A stretch of 64,000 bases of DNA from Trichococcus flocculiformis (GCF_900113645.1 NZ_FOQC01000007.1:26656-90655); one strand, 5' to 3'. Positions 8,459-18,325 are shown, counted from the stretch's first letter. Numbers and translations are program-made. The notes: generated from the sequence alone by a model not told the origin.

Positions 8459-9049
8459 ATGGATAAAAAGAATCGCAATCGCAATAATGGAGAGCCTTGG
8501 TCACGTAAATTCGGCGAAGATGAAAATCTGAAGAGCCGGCAGTATTCGCGTTCGGCCAGAAATACAAAAAATAAAGAAGTAGCACCTCTATTAAAAGTAT
8601 TGCTGTTTCTCTTTTTGGCTATTCTGATTATTCCTTTTGCAACCATCTATTATAATAACCAGAATCAAAATACTCCCGTACCCAAGAGCGCTGAACAAGT
8701 GATGATCAACAAAAGAGTAGCCAGTTCCAGTGTCGAGAGCAGCGAAGAAGTATCTTCTGAAGAGCCCGAAGCATCCAGTGAAGTCGCTGAGAGCGAAGCA
8801 GAACCGGAATCAACGATTGTGGAAACGCCAAGTTCCAGCACTGTACCCCCAGTGGTCGAAACGCCTGTTGAAACAGTCGAAGAACCCGCAACAACAAACG
8901 GAGCGTACAATAATTCCTACACCATCAAAGCAGGCGATAACCTTTATCGGATTGCTGTGAACCATAATATGACATTGGATGAGTTGATGCAGGCTAACGG
9001 TTTGAGCAGCACAGAAGCGCAAATCGGTATGGTATTGAACGTTAAATAA
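8459..9049 (+). CDS. Single-pass membrane protein with C-terminal LysM domain (YpbE-like)
   Basis: This 196-aa protein has a basic cytoplasmic N-terminus (about 1-42), one membrane helix (PLLKVLLFLFLAILIIPFAT, about 43-64) and a long Ser/Glu/Val-rich linker. A C-terminal LysM domain (about 152-196) begins YTIKAGDNLYRIAVNHNM. This topology would put the LysM, a peptidoglycan-binding fold, outside the membrane on a flexible stalk. There is no enzymatic domain, so it is probably an envelope anchor or scaffold. The position between recQ and cmk matches ypbE of Bacillus. GGAGG precedes the ATG. Confidence 0.82.
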   Translation: MDKKNRNRNNGEPWSRKFGEDENLKSRQYSRSARNTKNKEVAPLLKVLLFLFLAILIIPFATIYYNNQNQNTPVPKSAEQVMINKRVASSSVESSEEVSSEEPEASSEVAESEAEPESTIVETPSSSTVPPVVETPVETVEEPATTNGAYNNSYTIKAGDNLYRIAVNHNMTLDELMQANGLSSTEAQIGMVLNVK

Positions 9050-9052
9050 TGG

Positions 9053-9078
9053 AAGCCGTCTGATAAGGCGGCTTTTTC
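9053..9078 (+). terminator. Terminator after the LysM gene
   Basis: The AAGCCG / CGGCTT stem (9053-9058 with 9069-9074) is followed by a T-run, immediately after the stop codon. Confidence 0.7.
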
Positions 9079-9113
9079 AATGAAATCAGATAGAACAAAG
9101 TCGGAGGTTTAAT

Positions 9114-9806
9114 GTGAAAAAAATGAATATTGCCATAGATGGTCCCGCATCGGCCGGTAAAAGTACCATCGCGAAGAAAGTTGCGGAACAATTGGGATAC
9201 ATCTATCTGGACACAGGTGCGATGTATCGAACGTTGACTTATGCAGCTTTATCCAACGAAGTCGATCTCCAGGATGAAGAGGCATTGCATACGTTATTGA
9301 AAGGGATCAGGATAACTTTTTTGACTGCCGGAAACGAAATGCAACGCGTGTTTTTGAATGATGAGGACGTGACCGATTCGATCAGATCGGAGGAAGTGAC
9401 CCAAAACGTCTCCTTGGTTTCCTCGTTTGCGAAAGTGCGTGAAGAGATGGTTGCTCGCCAAAAGAGTATCGCACGCTCCGGCGGGGTCGTAATGGACGGC
9501 AGGGACATAGGTACCGTCGTATTGCCTGATGCGGAAGTCAAGATTTTCATGACAGCAACTGCAGAGGAAAGAGCGCTGCGACGATATAAAGAAAACATAG
9601 CGAAGGGTATGACCACTTCCTTGGAAGAACTGACGGAAGACATGAAGCGCCGCGATCATTTGGATAGCACAAGGTCGGTTTCACCATTGAAAAAGGCGGA
9701 AGATGCCATCGTTCTGGACTCTACACATTTGGAAATCGACGAAGTCGTTAAGCAGATTCTCGGCATTATCGAAGTGAGACTAAACCCCTTACAAACATTG
9801 GATTAA
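9114..9806 (+). CDS. cmk: Cytidylate kinase
   Basis: This enzyme phosphorylates CMP and dCMP with ATP in pyrimidine nucleotide recycling. The P-loop IDGPASAGKSTIAKKVA lies near residue 7. The MDGRDIGTVVLPDAEVKIFM and RDHLDSTRSVSPLKKAEDAI stretches are diagnostic of bacterial Cmk. The 230-aa length is usual. The start is GTG at 9114, since GGAGG at 9103-9107 is correctly spaced and the only nearby ATG is followed directly by a stop. Cmk next to rpsA is a widely conserved pairing. Confidence 0.95.
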   Translation: MKKMNIAIDGPASAGKSTIAKKVAEQLGYIYLDTGAMYRTLTYAALSNEVDLQDEEALHTLLKGIRITFLTAGNEMQRVFLNDEDVTDSIRSEEVTQNVSLVSSFAKVREEMVARQKSIARSGGVVMDGRDIGTVVLPDAEVKIFMTATAEERALRRYKENIAKGMTTSLEELTEDMKRRDHLDSTRSVSPLKKAEDAIVLDSTHLEIDEVVKQILGIIEVRLNPLQTLD

Positions 9807-9884
9807 CAATACTAGACGATTTTAAGCAAAAATGTTAGAATGATTATATGCAGTATTACGCTTTCAAAAATATGGAGTCAAGGA

Positions 9885-9950
9885 TTAGTTCCTAAGCCGG
9901 AAGGCGAGGGAGTTAAGGAGCCTAGCCAATCGGTTGCCGCAGACTTTTAG
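9885..9950 (+). other. Structured leader candidate upstream of rpsA
   Basis: Between cmk and rpsA, a GCC-GGAA-GGC hairpin with a GNRA-type loop (about 9895-9904) sits inside a longer imperfect helix. In that helix GATTAG...CCTAA on the left can pair with TTAAGGAG...CTAG..AATC on the right. This is followed directly by the strong AGGAGG of rpsA. I do not recognise it as a named family. Confidence 0.35.
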
Positions 9951-9963
9951 GAGGAATAGTTAC

Positions 9964-11235
9964 ATGTCAGATTACATTGAAAACCCAGAGTTAAATGAAG
10001 AAGAGTCCAACAACGTTGAACAGACTATGCAAGATGTGTTGGATGAAGCATTATCCATTGAAGTGGGTGATACTGTCAAGGGAGAAGTTTTAAGCATCCA
10101 AGATAGACAAGCCATCGTAGGAATCATCGGGGGCGGAGTTGAAGGGGTTATTCCTTACAACGAATTATCCGCAAAACCATTCGATGAAGTTACAGAAATC
10201 CTAAACGTAGGTGACGTTGTGGACCTGGTTGTCATCAAACAAATAAAAGACAAAGAAAACGGAAGTTTCTTGCTTTCGAAGCGTCGCATTGATGCTAAAA
10301 TCGTTTGGAAAGATATCCAAGATAAATTTGAAAACAACGAAATCATCGAAGCGCCAGTCAAAGACGTCGTTAAGGGCGGATTGGTTGTTGATGTCGGCGT
10401 TAGAGGTTTTGTTCCGGCGTCAATGGTTGAAGATCATTTTGTTGAAGATTTCAGTTCATATAAAGGTAAAGTAATGACATTCAAAATTGTTGAACTTGAA
10501 CCTAGCGAAAACCGCTTGATTTTATCACATAAAGCGGTTGTAGAAACCGAAAAAGAAGCTAATAAAGGTAAACTGATGGATGAATTGGTAGCCGGAGACA
10601 TTGTCGAAGGGACAGTCGCTCGTCTGACCAACTTTGGTGCATTCGTTGATCTTGGTGGCGTGGATGGTTTGGTCCACATCTCTCAAATTGCTCACGAGCA
10701 CGTGAAGAATCCTGGAGATGTTTTGGCGATCGGGCAATCGGTCAAAGTCAAAATCTTATCAATCGACAAAGAAAATGGCCGTGTATCGTTAAGCATCAAA
10801 GACACGTTAGCTGGTCCTTGGGATGCGATAGCTGAAAAAGCTCCGATCGGTGCTGTATTGACTGGTGTTGTCAAACGCTTGACAAGCTTTGGGGCATTTG
10901 TGGAAGTTTTCCCGGGTGTTGAAGGTTTGGTGCATATTTCTCAAATTTCACACCAACACATTGCGACTCCGCATGAAGTGCTTCAAGAAGGCCAGGAAAT
11001 TCAAGTTAAAGTATTGGATGCAAAAGAAGACGAGCAACGTCTGTCTCTAAGCATCAAAGCTTTGGAAGAAAAAGCTGCTAATGGATCACCAGCAGATGAT
11101 GAAAGAAAAGAGAAAAAAGAGAAAAAAGATAAAAAAGTTGAAGAATACGTAGCTGATGATTCAGACGGAAACTTCACATTAGCAGATTTATTAGGCGACA
11201 AACTTTCGGGTTTGAAAGACGATTCTGAAGCCTAA
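9964..11235 (+). CDS. rpsA: 30S ribosomal protein S1 homologue (four S1 domains)
   Basis: This RNA-binding protein contains four consecutive S1 domains in 423 aa. Clear repeat signatures are [20 protein letters not shown] and [20 protein letters not shown]. Bacillota S1 proteins are shorter than the six-domain form of E. coli, and their role in translation initiation is less strict. The canonical start [14 protein letters not shown] at 9964 has AGGAGG 8 nt upstream. The C-terminal 50 residues are a Lys/Glu-rich linker ending in a short LADLLGDKL segment. Confidence 0.93.
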   Translation: MSDYIENPELNEEESNNVEQTMQDVLDEALSIEVGDTVKGEVLSIQDRQAIVGIIGGGVEGVIPYNELSAKPFDEVTEILNVGDVVDLVVIKQIKDKENGSFLLSKRRIDAKIVWKDIQDKFENNEIIEAPVKDVVKGGLVVDVGVRGFVPASMVEDHFVEDFSSYKGKVMTFKIVELEPSENRLILSHKAVVETEKEANKGKLMDELVAGDIVEGTVARLTNFGAFVDLGGVDGLVHISQIAHEHVKNPGDVLAIGQSVKVKILSIDKENGRVSLSIKDTLAGPWDAIAEKAPIGAVLTGVVKRLTSFGAFVEVFPGVEGLVHISQISHQHIATPHEVLQEGQEIQVKVLDAKEDEQRLSLSIKALEEKAANGSPADDERKEKKEKKDKKVEEYVADDSDGNFTLADLLGDKLSGLKDDSEA

Positions 11236-11259
11236 TCAGCAAGGAAAGTGAACATGTGA

Positions 11260-11290
11260 GGGCATGGAATTCCATCCATGCCCTTTTTTT
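11260..11290 (+). terminator. Terminator after rpsA
   Basis: The nine-base-pair GGGCATGGA / TCCATGCCC stem (11260-11268 with 11275-11283) is followed by seven T. Confidence 0.92.
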
Positions 11291-11412
11291 GTTGTTATTA
11301 TTGATGGATGTATGTTATAAATGACATGGATGAAAACATTGATAAGACCAGATACAGTGAGCAAATACCCAAAAAGTTTTGTGATGTAGAGGAAAAGAAA
11401 GGCGGAGGTTAG

Positions 11413-12726
11413 ATGCCAAATCCAGTAGTAGCCATAGTAGGCAGACCAAACGTAGGAAAATCAACAATATTCAACAGACTGGCAGGAGAGAGAATATCCA
11501 TCGTAGATGATGTCTCTGGTGTTACGCGCGACAGAATTTATGCAAAAGGAGAGTGGCTTGGCAAGACATTCAACATCATCGATACAGGCGGAATCGATAT
11601 CACTGATGAACCTTTTATGAGCCAAATCAAATTGCAAGCGCAAGTAGCAATTGAGGAAGCGGATGTCATCATCTTTTTGACAAGCGTCAGAGAAGGTGTG
11701 ACGGATGCAGATGAGAACGTCGCAAGAATCCTTTACCAATCCGATAAACCTGTCATATTGGCGGTAAATAAAGTGGACAATCCGGAAATGCGCGCCGAGA
11801 TATTCGATTTTTACAGTTTGGGATTGGGCGAACCCTATCCTGTTTCAGGAAGCCATGGCTTAGGTCTTGGAGATCTACTTGATTCGGTTGTAGCGAATTT
11901 TCCATCCGAAGACGAGAATGCGGAAGAAGAAGATATCATCAACTTCAGCTTCATCGGCCGTCCGAATGTCGGCAAATCATCTTTAGTGAATGCCATTTTG
12001 GGGGAAGAGCGCGTAATCGTTTCTAATATTGCCGGTACAACCCGTGACGCTATCGATACGATGTTCGTTGATGAAGAAGGCACGAAATTCCGGATGATCG
12101 ATACAGCCGGAATCCGGAAAAAAGGCAAAGTCTATGAATCCACAGAAAAATACAGCGTCATGCGTGCAATCCGTGCCATCGAGCGTTCGGATATCGTCAT
12201 GGTCGTACTGAATGCGGAAGAGGGTATCCAGGAACAAGACAAAAAAGTTGCCGGGTATGCACATGAAGCAGGCAAAGGAATCATCATACTGGTTAATAAA
12301 TGGGATACTTTAGAAAAAGATAATCATACAATGAAGGAGTTCGAGGAAAAAATCCGTAAGGAATTCCAGTACCTCTCTTATGCACCGATCATGTATGTTT
12401 CCGCTGTGACGAAACAAAGATTATCTACTATCCCTGCTAAAATCAAGGAAATCAGCGAAAATCAGAATCGCCGTATTTCTTCATCCTTGTTGAATGATGT
12501 CCTGATGGATGCTGTCGCACACAATCCAACGCCGACTGACAAAGGTCGTCGTCTGAAAATATACTATATGACGCAGGTAGCTGTAAAACCGCCGACATTT
12601 GTTGTTTTTGTCAACGATCCAGAATTACTGCACTTCTCATATGAGCGTTTCCTTGAGAACAGAATCCGTGATTCGTTCGATTTTGAAGGAACACCATTTC
12701 ACTTGATAGCTAGACAAAAAAAATAA
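11413..12726 (+). CDS. der: Ribosome biogenesis GTPase Der (EngA)
   Basis: This essential tandem GTPase is needed for 50S assembly. The first G domain has [18 protein letters not shown] and DTGGID. The second begins at about residue 178 with [18 protein letters not shown] and has DTAGIRKK and NKWD. A KH-like domain ends the protein. The 437-aa length is standard. The GGCGGAGG ribosome-binding site lies 6-7 nt before the ATG. Confidence 0.97.
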   Translation: MPNPVVAIVGRPNVGKSTIFNRLAGERISIVDDVSGVTRDRIYAKGEWLGKTFNIIDTGGIDITDEPFMSQIKLQAQVAIEEADVIIFLTSVREGVTDADENVARILYQSDKPVILAVNKVDNPEMRAEIFDFYSLGLGEPYPVSGSHGLGLGDLLDSVVANFPSEDENAEEEDIINFSFIGRPNVGKSSLVNAILGEERVIVSNIAGTTRDAIDTMFVDEEGTKFRMIDTAGIRKKGKVYESTEKYSVMRAIRAIERSDIVMVVLNAEEGIQEQDKKVAGYAHEAGKGIIILVNKWDTLEKDNHTMKEFEEKIRKEFQYLSYAPIMYVSAVTKQRLSTIPAKIKEISENQNRRISSSLLNDVLMDAVAHNPTPTDKGRRLKIYYMTQVAVKPPTFVVFVNDPELLHFSYERFLENRIRDSFDFEGTPFHLIARQKK

Positions 12727-12768
12727 ATTACCTTCACAAAGGCATTAAATCCACTATAATCGTTGCAG

Positions 12769-12794
12769 TAGCACGGTTTGTGTGCTATTCTTTA
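12769..12794 (+). terminator. Weak terminator after der
   Basis: A six-base-pair TAGCAC / GTGCTA stem (12769-12774 with 12782-12787) is followed by the T-rich TTCTTTATT. Confidence 0.5.
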
Positions 12795-12831
12795 TTAGAA
12801 ATATCTTTTCAATTTGACTGCGGTATTTCAG

Positions 12832-12860
12832 AACTATTTTTGGACCACTCAAAAATAGTT
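12832..12860 (+). repeat. Perfect AT-rich inverted repeat upstream of hup
   Basis: AACTATTTTT and AAAAATAGTT (10 bp, perfect) are separated by 9 nt, about 70 nt before the HU start. It could be an operator, an mRNA hairpin in the leader, or part of a terminator, but only a short T-run follows. Confidence 0.5.
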
Positions 12861-12929
12861 TTCCCATGTTTTGTTGTGTTATCAAAGAAAGCATGTATTC
12901 TTCTTCTTTAAAGGAGGTGAAAGGACAAC

Positions 12930-13205
12930 ATGGCAAACAAAGCTGAGTTAATCGAAAGAGTTGCTGGAAAAACAAACTTGACTAAAAAGGATGTTACAGC
13001 AAGCGTTGATGCATTATTTGAAGTGATTCAAGAAGCATTAAAAGATGGTGAAAAAGTTCAAGTTATCGGTTTTGGTAATTTTGAAGTTCGTGATCGTGCA
13101 GCTCGTAAAGGACGTAATCCTCAAACTGGGGAAGAAATCCAAATCGAAGCAAGCAAAATTCCTGCATTCAAACCAGGTAAAGCATTGAAAGATGCAGTTA
13201 AATAA
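12930..13205 (+). CDS. hup: DNA-binding protein HU
   Basis: HU is the main nucleoid protein; it is a small dimer that bends DNA without sequence specificity. The 91-residue chain begins [20 protein letters not shown]. It contains the HU signature [20 protein letters not shown], which forms the DNA-embracing beta arm. AAAGGAGGTGA, an almost perfect anti-16S match, precedes the ATG, as expected for a very highly expressed protein. Confidence 0.97.
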   Translation: MANKAELIERVAGKTNLTKKDVTASVDALFEVIQEALKDGEKVQVIGFGNFEVRDRAARKGRNPQTGEEIQIEASKIPAFKPGKALKDAVK

Positions 13206-13217
13206 TTCGTGAAAATG

Positions 13218-13255
13218 AAGTTGGGGCCTTATGGGGCCTCAGCTTTATTTTTTTT
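13218..13255 (+). terminator. Terminator after hup
   Basis: An 11-bp stem with two G-U pairs (13218-13228 with 13235-13245) is followed by a long T-run. Confidence 0.85.
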
Positions 13256-13407
13256 GGCGGAAAATGATGATAGTAATCTGGGCAGGGTGTTCGCTGTGTT
13301 GGACAGAGAAAGGTCCGAGGAACAAATAGATACAGATGTCGAACTTTATGATAAAATGTAAAAGAAGAGCACTAGCAAGAAGAGCGTATTGAAGGAGCAG
13401 TTGACGA

Positions 13408-14691
13408 ATGAATAAAGAAGCACAGGCAATGATAGAAGCCATTCAACAGAATGAATTGGAGGCGGCTGTCCAACTGTTCAAACAATCAGTTGAACAATCC
13501 GTCCTGGAGAACAACAGCGCTGATTTAGCCGAATTGGCAGAAACGATGCACGCCTTAGGCTTCTTGAGTGAAGCAAAAGAGGCATATGGCGCATTGAATT
13601 ACCTAGCACCGCAAATACAAGAGTGGAATATCGCTTTAGCAGAGATCGCCATCGATGAGGATGACTACGACAAAGCTTTGGATATTCTGCTCACGATCGA
13701 TAAAGAAAGTGATGTGTACCCGCAGGCTTTGTTGACGATGGCTGATGCTTACCAAGTACAGGGCTTGTATGAAGTCAGCGAAAAGAAAATATTTGAAGCG
13801 ATGGCGTTGTTGCCGGATGAACCGATATTGGATTATGCACTGGCACAGCTTTACCACTCAATCGGGGAGTACAAGAAGGCGATTCCGATTTATGAGGAGC
13901 TTGCATTCGGGAACGGGGAAATCGCATCCGCAACGCAGTTGCATTTTTTCCTGGGCGATTGTCACAATGCTATCGGCGAATTCGAAACGGCGCTCCAGTA
14001 CCTGGAGCGCATACCGGCTGATGAACATTTTCCGGACAGCTATTTCCAACTCGGCTTCACTTATTTCCAACTCAAGGAATACGCGCGTGCCATCAGCATT
14101 TTTAATAAATTGCTCGAAACGGATAATGCTTACCTGAGTGCGTATTTGTACTTGGCAAATGCGCTTGAGGCCGAATTGGAGTTGGAAGAAGCGCTTGCTG
14201 TGGTGGAACAAGCCATCAGGATGAACCCTTATCAGCATGAATTTTTCACGACAGCGGCCAAGTTGCAATTGAAATTGAACAGGGAGCAAGATGCGGAACG
14301 TAATTTGCTGGAAGCGGCAGCGCTTGAGCCGGACCTTTCCAGTATCCATTTGGCCTTTTGCAACTTGTTGCTGAAGCAAGAAAGGTTCGAAGAATTGATA
14401 ACGTACATTGCTGACCGTGCAGAACAGGAAGACAACGATCCGCAATACAATTGGTTGCTTGCAGCGAGCCACAATGCCTTGGAGGACTACGCTTCGGCAA
14501 ACAAAGAATATGAAGCGGCTTATCCGCATTTTGCTGATAATGAGGCGTTTTTGCTGGGGTATGCAGCGTTCCTGAGAGAAGAAGGAAACCGGGATAAGTT
14601 GAGTGAAGTCATTCACCAAGGTTTGGCGCTTTACCCTACTAATATGGAGTTGCTTCAACTCCATGATGAACTGCATCATTTCGATCAATAA
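13408..14691 (+). CDS. Tetratricopeptide-repeat protein (YpiA-like)
   Basis: This 427-aa protein is built almost entirely of TPR helical hairpins, for example EYKKAIPIYEELAFG and EYARAISIFNKLLE. It has no signal peptide, so it is cytoplasmic. TPR arrays mediate protein contacts; no enzymatic motif is present. It precedes ypiB here as ypiA does in Bacillus, which supports orthology, but the function of YpiA is not established. AAGGAG lies 9-10 nt before the ATG. Confidence 0.82.
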   Translation: MNKEAQAMIEAIQQNELEAAVQLFKQSVEQSVLENNSADLAELAETMHALGFLSEAKEAYGALNYLAPQIQEWNIALAEIAIDEDDYDKALDILLTIDKESDVYPQALLTMADAYQVQGLYEVSEKKIFEAMALLPDEPILDYALAQLYHSIGEYKKAIPIYEELAFGNGEIASATQLHFFLGDCHNAIGEFETALQYLERIPADEHFPDSYFQLGFTYFQLKEYARAISIFNKLLETDNAYLSAYLYLANALEAELELEEALAVVEQAIRMNPYQHEFFTTAAKLQLKLNREQDAERNLLEAAALEPDLSSIHLAFCNLLLKQERFEELITYIADRAEQEDNDPQYNWLLAASHNALEDYASANKEYEAAYPHFADNEAFLLGYAAFLREEGNRDKLSEVIHQGLALYPTNMELLQLHDELHHFDQ

Positions 14692-14722
14692 GTCGTCAAC
14701 CCATCGGATAGGAGGTTTTAAA

Positions 14723-15274
14723 ATGATGAATCCTACTTTGGAGGAGAAAAAAAATTTTATTTCTTGGTTTATTCAGAATTATCAATTGAAGCGCAGAGAG
14801 TCTCTTTGGATACTCAATTATCTGCTCAATCATGAGATTTTATTGAAGAATATCCATCTGATTGAGGAAGTTCATACAACGAACAGAGGAATGGGGTTTG
14901 CGGTAGTCGGAAATCCGAAAGAGGCCTTCATGTACTATAAGGACGGAAAGACATTCGAAGATCCCGAACAGGCATTCCATGACTTGCGCTTGAATTGGAA
15001 AGAGGACTTTTATCTGGAGTTGTTCTTTGATCAGTCTTACCAGGTGCTCTCATTTTTTGGGGTTTTGGAGGACAATCCATATCTCCAAGAATCCGAAATT
15101 TTTGATAAGGATCTGGAAGAAATCGTAGACAAATCCCTGGAAAAATTGGCGGTGAAGGATCGCATCCATTATCTGAAAAAGCAGATCGATATCGCGCTTA
15201 TCCAATACGATGAAAACAGCTTCAGGAAGTTCACGAAAGAATTGAAAGACTTGGAAGAAAAAAATATGATCTGA
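14723..15274 (+). CDS. ypiB: YpiB family protein (UPF0302, IDEAL domain)
   Basis: This 183-aa cytoplasmic protein of unknown function has an N-terminal UPF0302 region, recognisable in KNFISWFIQNYQLKRRESLW. The short C-terminal helix IDIALIQYDENSFRKFTKEL fits the IDEAL domain. The frame is open upstream into the TPR gene, but AGGAGG at 14710-14715 sets the start at ATG 14723. An ATG at 14726 is an equal alternative. It probably shares a transcript with the TPR gene 31 nt upstream. Confidence 0.85.
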   Translation: MMNPTLEEKKNFISWFIQNYQLKRRESLWILNYLLNHEILLKNIHLIEEVHTTNRGMGFAVVGNPKEAFMYYKDGKTFEDPEQAFHDLRLNWKEDFYLELFFDQSYQVLSFFGVLEDNPYLQESEIFDKDLEEIVDKSLEKLAVKDRIHYLKKQIDIALIQYDENSFRKFTKELKDLEEKNMI

Positions 15275-15337
15275 TAAAACGCGGATATGGCGCGGCATAA
15301 TTGTGCCGGCAGCGTTAAACGGAAGGGAACGTGTAGA

Positions 15338-16126
15338 ATGAAAATTGTAGTTTCGGGATTTAAAGGCAAGATGGGGACCGCCTGCACAAATATGGTCCTG
15401 CGCCAGGAAGACTTTACTTTGGTCGCTGTATATGATCCTTTCGCAACAGAAAAGCAACTGGATGAATTGCCGCAATATGCCGGTAATCCTGTGAGAGTAT
15501 TCCGGGACAAAGCGACCCTGGTAAAGGAAGTTGAAGCTGATGTATGGATTGACTTTTCCAGACCGGATGCAGCCTATGACAACACACGTTTCGCACTTGA
15601 AAACGGTATGCGCCCCGTAATCGGTACTACCGGCTTTTCCACGGAACAACTAGAAGAATTGACCAACTACTCTAAAGAAGTGGGTCTGGGCGGCTTGATT
15701 GCCCCGAATTTTGCGATCGGCGCTGTTTTGATGATGGAATTCGCAGCAAAAGCAGCAAAGTATTTCCCGGATGTGGAAATCATGGAATTGCATCACGAGA
15801 ACAAATTGGATGCGCCAAGCGGCACAGCCATCAAAACAGCCGAATTGATCTACGCAGTGAGAGGCGACCATCCACAAGGTCATCCAGAAGAAAAAGAATT
15901 GATTGAAGGTGCAAGAGGGGCTGATTACCATGGCATGAAAATCCACAGCGTCCGTTTGCCGGGCTTAGTCGCGCATCAGCAAGTGCAATTCGGCAGTGCC
16001 GGAGAAGGTTTGATCATCCGTCATGATTCTTATGACCGCGACTCCTTCATGAACGGTGTTGCGCTATCCTGCAGAAAAGTAATGGAAATCGATCGCCTGA
16101 TCTACGGATTGGAAAACTTCCTATGA
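15338..16126 (+). CDS. dapB: 4-hydroxy-tetrahydrodipicolinate reductase
   Basis: DapB reduces the heterocyclic product of DapA with NAD(P)H on the way to diaminopimelate and lysine. The N-terminal Rossmann motif GFKGKMGT lies at about residue 7. The active-site signature [15 protein letters not shown] contains the catalytic histidine and the substrate-binding lysine region. The start at 15338 follows GGAAGGGA at 15321-15328. It gives 262 aa, the normal length, whereas upstream in-frame starts would add a non-homologous tail. The stop overlaps the cca start by 4 nt. Confidence 0.94.
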   Translation: MKIVVSGFKGKMGTACTNMVLRQEDFTLVAVYDPFATEKQLDELPQYAGNPVRVFRDKATLVKEVEADVWIDFSRPDAAYDNTRFALENGMRPVIGTTGFSTEQLEELTNYSKEVGLGGLIAPNFAIGAVLMMEFAAKAAKYFPDVEIMELHHENKLDAPSGTAIKTAELIYAVRGDHPQGHPEEKELIEGARGADYHGMKIHSVRLPGLVAHQQVQFGSAGEGLIIRHDSYDRDSFMNGVALSCRKVMEIDRLIYGLENFL

Positions 16127-17688
16127 TTATAGAAGCACCGGAATTTCAAAAAGCGATACCGATCATTGAAGCCATTGAACGGGCTGGATATGAAGCCTAC
16201 TTTGTTGGAGGAAGTGTACGTGACGCGCTGCTGCACCTGGATATTTCGGATGTCGACATCGCCTCAAGCGCAATGCCTGAAGAAATTCAGCGTATTTTTC
16301 CGATCACTTTTGATGTAGGCATCCAACATGGAACGGTGTTGGTTTTACATGAGCGGGAGACTTACGAAATAACAACTTTCCGGACAGAATCGAAGTATGA
16401 AAAATTCCGCAGACCGGAAAAAGTCGAGTATGTGCGCAGCCTGCAGGACGACTTGAAAAGGCGCGACTTTACGATCAATGCCATAGCGATCGATCGGCAC
16501 GGAAATATTAAAGACTTCTTCAGTGGGCAGGAGGACTTGGCCAACAAATTAATCAGGGCAGTCGGCAATCCGGAAGAACGCTTCAGAGAGGATGCCTTGC
16601 GCATGATGCGCGCAGCCAGATTTGTCAGCCAGTTGGATTTTGAAATCGAACAGGCGACGAAGGAAGCCATTGTCGAGTACCACCCGCTGCTTTCAAAAAT
16701 CGCGGTGGAGCGTGTGCGTGAAGAGTGGAACAAACTCCTGATCGGAAGGAACCGCAAAGGTGGGATCAAGTTTTTTGTGGAAACGCGTCTATTCCAGATG
16801 TGTCCGGGCTTACAAAATAGGGAAAAAGCATTGATCGACCTGGCCTTGTTTCCGCTGCAATTCAAAGGTACAACGATTGCTTGGACTGTATTGATCCATT
16901 TTCTTGATCTCAAGGATGAAATGATCGAGCCCTTTTTACGCCAATGGAAGTGTTCCCGTAAGGAAATCATGGACATTCGTGTTGGTGTGCAGGCGTTGAA
17001 AAAACGGCTGCAACAATTTTGGGACTATCCACTTCTGTTCGAAACAGGGATCGAAATTGCCCTGGAGATAGAAGCCATTATCGAGGGGTTCGGCTTGCCG
17101 AACCAAAGTGAAAATCTGATCGAATTGAATGTTTCCATGCCGATCCATACGCTGAAAGACTTGGCACTGGACGGAAAAGAGTTGCTTTCATTATTGGGTA
17201 TCCAACGTGGCGGTCCTTTCGTCGGTGAAATATTCGAAGAATTGAAAACGCTGGTCTTGGCCAATAGACTGGAGAATACCCCATTCGCACTAAGGGACTT
17301 CATTACAAAAAGAAGGATGATTTATTTGGATGAGACATTCGAAGTTGACTATACCGTCGGGAAAAAAGATTTAGCGATTGAAGTCGGTTCGGGTACGTTG
17401 CCTGTTTTGGCTACACCGGCATTATTGGCCATGATCGAAAATGCTTGTATGGGGATCGTGAAGGAGCACCTCGCAGAAGGGGATACCACAGTAGGGATAC
17501 ACTGTGATCTGCATCATAAAAAAGCCTCTCCAGTCAATGCAGAGATAACAGTGACGGTCAGAGTGACGGAACATAGAGGAAATAAATATTTCTTCGAATG
17601 CGCAGCCCGTTCACAAGGCCAAGAAATTGCATCAGCGAAGCACACGAGGGCCGTCGTCAACGCGAATGAATTCATGGAGAGCCTTTAG
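16123..17688 (+). CDS. cca: CCA-adding enzyme fused to a C-terminal FlK-type hot-dog thioesterase domain
   Basis: Residues 1-395 are a class II tRNA nucleotidyltransferase, which builds or repairs the 3' CCA of tRNA. They show [15 protein letters not shown], the [10 protein letters not shown] motif and [16 protein letters not shown]. The usual length is about 400 aa, but the frame continues without a stop to residue 521. Residues about 402-521 are a hot-dog thioesterase resembling fluoroacetyl-CoA thioesterase Fl[21 protein letters not shown] and [10 protein letters not shown]431, E439 and H465 reproduce the spacing of FlK T42-E50-H76. It overlaps dapB by 4 nt. AGAAGG at 17311-17316 and TTG 17326 could also start the second domain separately. 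Confidence 0.88.
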   Translation: MIIEAPEFQKAIPIIEAIERAGYEAYFVGGSVRDALLHLDISDVDIASSAMPEEIQRIFPITFDVGIQHGTVLVLHERETYEITTFRTESKYEKFRRPEKVEYVRSLQDDLKRRDFTINAIAIDRHGNIKDFFSGQEDLANKLIRAVGNPEERFREDALRMMRAARFVSQLDFEIEQATKEAIVEYHPLLSKIAVERVREEWNKLLIGRNRKGGIKFFVETRLFQMCPGLQNREKALIDLALFPLQFKGTTIAWTVLIHFLDLKDEMIEPFLRQWKCSRKEIMDIRVGVQALKKRLQQFWDYPLLFETGIEIALEIEAIIEGFGLPNQSENLIELNVSMPIHTLKDLALDGKELLSLLGIQRGGPFVGEIFEELKTLVLANRLENTPFALRDFITKRRMIYLDETFEVDYTVGKKDLAIEVGSGTLPVLATPALLAMIENACMGIVKEHLAEGDTTVGIHCDLHHKKASPVNAEITVTVRVTEHRGNKYFFECAARSQGQEIASAKHTRAVVNANEFMESL

Positions 17689-17799
17689 CAGCTCGACTTA
17701 CTTTTTTTCCGTCATTAGAAAGGTATTTGTACCTACTTTATAAAAAATATGATAAAATAGTTATATATTCAAAAAGTAAATATATCAGGAGTGATTTCG

Positions 17800-18276
17800 A
17801 TGAAAAAAGTAATGACAGGTTTGAGATTTATTTTCAGAAACGGCGAAACATGGACAATCAAGCGTGAATATATCGGAGATTTATGGATCAAGCAAGTCAC
17901 AACGAGCTACGGTCGAATCGGAAACAGTGATTTCCAAGAAATCCATCCTTGCGAATCTTTGCGTATCGAAATCCACCAAGAAGCAGATCACGTCAACACA
18001 AGTGACATCAATCTGGGCGGACTTGAGCAAGGCATGTTCGATCGCGTTGCTAGCCATCAAGACATCGAAAAAATGGATATCCTGTACCAAGATGAGGATC
18101 ACCCAAAATCCGACGTCATCGTTGAAGTCGACCGCATCTATTTCCCTTACAAAGCATTGGACACTGACGGATTCGACAATGAATACCAATCTTCATTCGT
18201 TTCATCCGAAAACAAATTATATATCGTAATCGATCCGGAAAAAAATGTGAAAGACATTTATCCTGACATCGTTTAA
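17800..18276 (+). CDS. Conserved-looking hypothetical protein
   Basis: I do not recognise this 158-aa soluble protein. It is rich in acidic residues and beta-prone stretches, begins MKKVMTGLRFIFRNGETWTI, and has no signal peptide, membrane helix or catalytic motif. AGGAG at 17787-17791 selects the ATG at 17800 over a GTG at 17791. It is a stand-alone unit: an A/T-rich promoter-like region with TATGATAAAAT lies at about 17748-17758, and a good terminator follows. Codon usage looks like that of neighbouring genes. Confidence 0.75.
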   Translation: MKKVMTGLRFIFRNGETWTIKREYIGDLWIKQVTTSYGRIGNSDFQEIHPCESLRIEIHQEADHVNTSDINLGGLEQGMFDRVASHQDIEKMDILYQDEDHPKSDVIVEVDRIYFPYKALDTDGFDNEYQSSFVSSENKLYIVIDPEKNVKDIYPDIV

Positions 18277-18291
18277 TGCATCCAACAAAAT

Positions 18292-18325
18292 GGGTCCTTG
18301 CCGGCAAAGCAAGGGTCCTTTTTTT
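18292..18325 (+). terminator. Terminator after the hypothetical gene
   Basis: A ten-base-pair stem including two G-U pairs (18292-18301 with 18309-18318) is followed by seven T. Confidence 0.88.

Noticed and set aside
13858..14688. 276-aa minus-strand open frame opposite the TPR gene
   Set aside because: It is an antisense artefact; the TPR repeats on the plus strand explain the lack of stops.
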